This document shows, piece after piece, positions 61,788-64,000 of a stretch of 64,000 nt of DNA. The stretch covers positions 1 through 64,000 of the forward strand of contig JAEXGR010000084.1 in NCBI GenBank assembly GCA_023450745.1. Reading direction: 5' to 3'. Source of the stretch: Synergistota bacterium. Lineage in GTDB: Bacteria > Synergistota > Synergistia > Synergistales > Synergistaceae. The translations under genes and the position numbers were made by a program. Every line of letters begins with the position of its first letter. Position 1 is the first letter of the stretch. Below the pieces are notes generated by a model. The model was not told the origin of the DNA and made no database searches. It saw nothing but the letters and a program-made list of their open reading frames with translations.

Positions 61788-62345
61788 ATGAAGACAACAG
61801 AGATAATCATCGCCGGATTCGGTGGGCAGGGAATACTTTACATGGGACAGATGCTGGCGCACGCCGCCGTCGAACTTGGCAAAAAGGTGAGCTGGCTGCC
61901 CTCCTACGGCCCTGAAATGCGCGGAGGAACGGCAAACTGTATGGTCTGTATTTCGGGCGATGAGATCAATTCGCCCCTCGTCCTCGAACCGGACGTATTG
62001 GTGGCGATGAACAAACCGTCGCTCGTTCGCTTTGAGAAAACTGTGAAGCCAAGCGGGATGCTGATTCTCAACCGCGACTTGATAGACATCGAACCAACAC
62101 GCGGCGATATAGCAGTCAACTGGCTCTCAGCCGATGGAATAGCCGCCGAACTTGGCAATCCGAAGGTCGCCAACATGGCCGCTTTGGGGGCGCTGCTCCG
62201 CGCGTTGGGGTTTATTTCGCTGGAAAAGGCCGAGGAGACCGTGCGCAATAACACCCCTGCCGGAAAAGCCCAAATGCTGGATATCAATTTAGCGGCGCTG
62301 CGCCGCGGCTACGTGGCGTCAACACCGGCCGTTTCCACCATCTGA
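61788..62345 (+). CDS. vorC: 2-oxoacid:ferredoxin oxidoreductase, gamma subunit
   Basis: 185 residues with the gamma fold: EIIIAGFGGQGILYMGQMLA, VSWLPSYGPEMRGGTANCMV, and LVAMNKPSLVRFEKTVKPSG. The domain binds CoA and contacts the alpha chain. AGGAG upstream; delta follows 13 bases later. The gene letter within vor operons varies among organisms. Confidence 0.9.
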   Translation: MKTTEIIIAGFGGQGILYMGQMLAHAAVELGKKVSWLPSYGPEMRGGTANCMVCISGDEINSPLVLEPDVLVAMNKPSLVRFEKTVKPSGMLILNRDLIDIEPTRGDIAVNWLSADGIAAELGNPKVANMAALGALLRALGFISLEKAEETVRNNTPAGKAQMLDINLAALRRGYVASTPAVSTI

Positions 62346-62358
62346 GGAGGGAAAGATC

Positions 62359-62553
62359 ATGATTCGGTTTGACGAGATAAGGTGCAAATCCTGCGGGTTA
62401 TGCGTGGAGTTTTGTCCTAAAAAGTGCCTCAAAATAACAGACAGAATCAACGAAAAAGGACACAGAGTGGCCGGTATCACAGATCAGTCGCTTTGCGTCT
62501 CCTGCGGCGTCTGCTATACGGTCTGCCCCGACGTCGCGATTATCGTCGCATAA
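62359..62553 (+). CDS. 2-oxoacid:ferredoxin oxidoreductase, delta subunit (2[4Fe-4S] ferredoxin)
   Basis: 64-residue ferredoxin with two CxxCxxCxxxC motifs, CKSCGLCVEFCPKKC and CVSCGVCYTVCPDVA. It passes electrons from the TPP site to free ferredoxin. GGAGGG precedes ATG 62359. Its place as the last of four subunits completes the enzyme. Confidence 0.93.
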   Translation: MIRFDEIRCKSCGLCVEFCPKKCLKITDRINEKGHRVAGITDQSLCVSCGVCYTVCPDVAIIVA

Positions 62554-62582
62554 AAGGCGCGAGGAGAGAGGAGAGAAAGGGA

Positions 62583-63350
62583 ATGTATGAGAAAAATTTG
62601 GGAAAATACAGGGAAAGGCTCTTTGGGCTGATCGACGAAGAACGGATCGTCTGTACGGAAATCCCCCGGCCGTCGAAGAAAATCGTTGATGATTTGCAGG
62701 CAGTAAAGGGGCTTTCGTCGGCGGTTTCCGATGCGCTCGACGCAATGGGCGTCAACGGGGCGATCGCAGCCAGCGTATTGCGGCCTTTGCAGCGCGGTGT
62801 AACTGTTGTGGGGCCTGTGGTGACGCTCCGATATCTCTTTGAGCGATTGACGCCGTCGCGAGGCTTTGCGGAAGGAAGAAAAGGGCGCATGGCGGACAGA
62901 GACGCCTATGCGCTCGCCGCTCCGGGCGACGTCGTCGTCTTCGATATGGGAGGCAAAATCATCTCCGGGCAAGGCGGCATGTCGACCGCCGTCGCGCTGA
63001 AGAGCGGTATTGCGGCGACAATCTGCGACGGAGGCATCCGCGACGTGGAAGAGATTCGCGAACAGGGGCTGCCCGTATGGGCCAGAGGCGTTACGCCAGT
63101 CTCCGGTAAGTTCCGCATCGAAGCCGCGGCGATCAACGGCCCCGTTCTCATAGATGGAATACAGGTCTGCCCCGGAGATCTCTGCGTCGCAGACGATACC
63201 GGCATCTGCTTTGTGCCTGTCGACAAAATCGAGGAAACACACAGGCGGGTGATGGAGATCGTCAAACGCGAGGAACGGGTCATGAACGCCTTCCAAGCAG
63301 GCGGAAATCTGAAAGAGGTTCTTGAAATATTGCCCGCTTCGCAATGGTAA
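62583..63350 (+). CDS. RraA / HMG-aldolase-like protein
   Basis: 255 residues of the RraA-like family, which includes 4-hydroxy-4-methyl-2-oxoglutarate aldolase and oxaloacetate decarboxylases. Visible are SSAVSDALDAMGVNGAI, GPVVTLRYL, APGDVVVFDMGG, ATICDGGIRDVEEIREQGLP (Gly-Gly-Asp metal and substrate site, here DGGIRD) and PVLIDGIQVCPGDLCVADDTG. ATG 62583 follows GAGAGAAAGGG; the longer frame from 62424 overlaps the ferredoxin gene in another phase. It closes the vor operon, so it probably makes or consumes a 2-oxo acid. Confidence 0.85.
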   Translation: MYEKNLGKYRERLFGLIDEERIVCTEIPRPSKKIVDDLQAVKGLSSAVSDALDAMGVNGAIAASVLRPLQRGVTVVGPVVTLRYLFERLTPSRGFAEGRKGRMADRDAYALAAPGDVVVFDMGGKIISGQGGMSTAVALKSGIAATICDGGIRDVEEIREQGLPVWARGVTPVSGKFRIEAAAINGPVLIDGIQVCPGDLCVADDTGICFVPVDKIEETHRRVMEIVKREERVMNAFQAGGNLKEVLEILPASQW

Positions 63351-63393
63351 TCAATCGCCGGGTTCTGGCCATATACCGCGTCGCCAGGAAATA

Positions 63394-63433
63394 AGCGCCT
63401 CTGCTTTTATGATAACCCTTGAGCGGAGGCGCT
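63394..63433. terminator. Terminator after the vor-rraA operon
   Basis: AGCGCCTC (63394) pairs with GAGGCGCT (ending 63433), followed by ATTCTATTTTCTT. On the minus strand it is also followed by T-rich sequence, so it may serve both directions. Confidence 0.75.
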
Positions 63434-63448
63434 ATTCTATTTTCTTAA

Positions 63449-63556
63449 TTATTTGCCGGCAGCAAGCCCGGCAGTCTTCTTAGGCGCAGGCCATATGCGC
63501 GCTCCACGATACAGGGTCATGGGCGGTAACGCCGCCGCGGCACTCCGTATCCGCAT
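63449..63556 (-). CDS. Possible 35-residue ORF after the mutase gene
   Basis: Frame MRIRSAAAALPPMTLYRG..., ending PKKTAGLAAGK, starting about 38 bases after the mutase stop. Basic, unrecognised; GGGAGAA lies too close to the ATG to be a good RBS. It may be noise or the relic of a longer gene. Confidence 0.2.
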   Translation of the reverse strand: MRIRSAAAALPPMTLYRGARIWPAPKKTAGLAAGK

Positions 63557-63594
63557 TTCTCCCGCAACCGCCTTGATATACGAATCTTTTTCAT

Positions 63595-64000
63595 TTATAT
63601 AATTCTTACCGGTTCATACTCACCGAAAACTTCGCGCAGCGCGCCGCATATTTCTCCGAGCGTCGCGTATAACCTGACCGCTGTGATGATATAGGGATAA
63701 AGGTTCTCCGTCCCCGCCGCCGCTTCTTTCAATTTTTTCAGAGCGGCCTTTACTGCGGCATTATCCCTGCTTTTCCTGAGTCCGGCGATTTTCTGTCTCT
63801 GCCTTTCCGCCACGGAGGGGTCTACTGTCGCGACGTTGACTTCCGTCGCCTCTCCGCCTGTGAATCTATTGACTCCGACGATGATTTTCTCAGATTTTTC
63901 GACCGCACGCTGATATTCGCAAGCGCTCTCGAGTATCCGGCTCTGCGTCCACCCTTCCTCGATCGCGGCCACAGCACCGCCCATATTCTCGATCTGTTCG
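63595..64000 (-). CDS. Methylmalonyl-CoA mutase-type catalytic subunit, C-terminal part (runs off window)
   Basis: Only the last 134 residues are in view; the frame continues past 64000. IENMGGAVAAIEEGWTQSRI, followed by CEYQRAVEKSEKIIVGVNRF, is the conserved end of the TIM-barrel domain of B12-dependent acyl-CoA mutases such as methylmalonyl-CoA or isobutyryl-CoA mutase. It ends with a helical tail, TLGEICGALREVFGEY, without a cobalamin-binding domain, so that domain would be on a separate subunit. Mutases of this kind connect succinyl-CoA with propionate or branched-chain acid metabolism, in line with amino-acid fermentation. Confidence 0.9.
   Translation of the reverse strand, partial: EQIENMGGAVAAIEEGWTQSRILESACEYQRAVEKSEKIIVGVNRFTGGEATEVNVATVDPSVAERQRQKIAGLRKSRDNAAVKAALKKLKEAAAGTENLYPYIITAVRLYATLGEICGALREVFGEYEPVRII

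Overview
The window looks like a chromosomal segment from a Synergistota bacterium, probably a gut-type amino-acid fermenter near Cloacibacillus or Synergistes. The best single clue is the C-terminal tail encoded at 50025-50130: a Ser-rich stretch, then SSSSGCNGGFGALALLG, a hydrophobic helix and a basic end, which is the Synerg-CTERM sorting signal. Other clues agree: a diderm lipid A/Kdo gene block, LysW-type lysine biosynthesis, ferredoxin-dependent 2-oxoacid oxidation, an [FeFe]-hydrogenase-like protein and high GC coding sequence. No rRNA, tRNA or CRISPR array was found.

Layout. 0.6-3.8 kb: a membrane diguanylate cyclase. 3.9-13 kb: a purine/hydantoin catabolic region with a two-subunit xanthine dehydrogenase (-), RidA and SsnA (+), and a convergent sdaAB-sdaAA-hydantoinase operon (-). 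13.2-14.6 kb: a divergent [FeFe]-hydrogenase-like protein. 15-18.3 kb: an AT-richer cassette with an NhaC-type antiporter, a cyclophilin-like protein, a Trp-rich helical protein and a GntR/FCD regulator. 18.6-21 kb: a secreted papain-like protease and a Sel1-repeat protein. 21.2-26.8 kb: lysW-lysX-lysY-lysZ-lysJ-lysK, with a possible leader-peptide attenuator between lysX and lysY. 26.9-32.5 kb: a degenerate superoxide-reductase-like exported protein, then a minus-strand cell-envelope and translation group (rsmB, a kinase-less PASTA protein, rpe, rodZ) and a zinc peptidase. 32.5-34.3 kb: a DegT/DnrJ aminotransferase with a GntR regulator.

35.2-49.1 kb: a secreted rhodanese protein and a ten-gene minus-strand operon for lipid A and Kdo (lpxI, lpxB, msbA, an lpxK fusion, kdsA, kdsD, waaA, an unrecognised gene, kdsB, an ELM1-family gene). 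The block from 35.1 to 49.3 kb is bracketed by inverted copies of a roughly 415 bp repeat, and a third, partial copy opens the window. 50-53 kb: a large adhesin-like Synerg-CTERM protein, interrupted by an in-frame amber codon and preceded by a c-di-GMP-I riboswitch with its own terminator. 53.2-57.1 kb: a ZIP metal transporter, a MocR-type PdxR regulator and pdxS-pdxT (pyridoxal phosphate synthesis). 57.2-59.3 kb: a MerR/GyrI-type regulator and its likely target, a DapB-like dehydrogenase. 59.9-63.4 kb: a four-subunit 2-oxoacid:ferredoxin oxidoreductase and an RraA-like protein. The window ends inside a methylmalonyl-CoA-mutase-type gene.

How it fits together: amino acids and purines are deaminated and oxidised with ferredoxin as electron acceptor, and the hydrogenase-like protein could relate to reduced-ferredoxin status. 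The diguanylate cyclase at one end and the c-di-GMP riboswitch near the other suggest that c-di-GMP controls a surface protein. All assignments come from reading the sequence; no database search was run.
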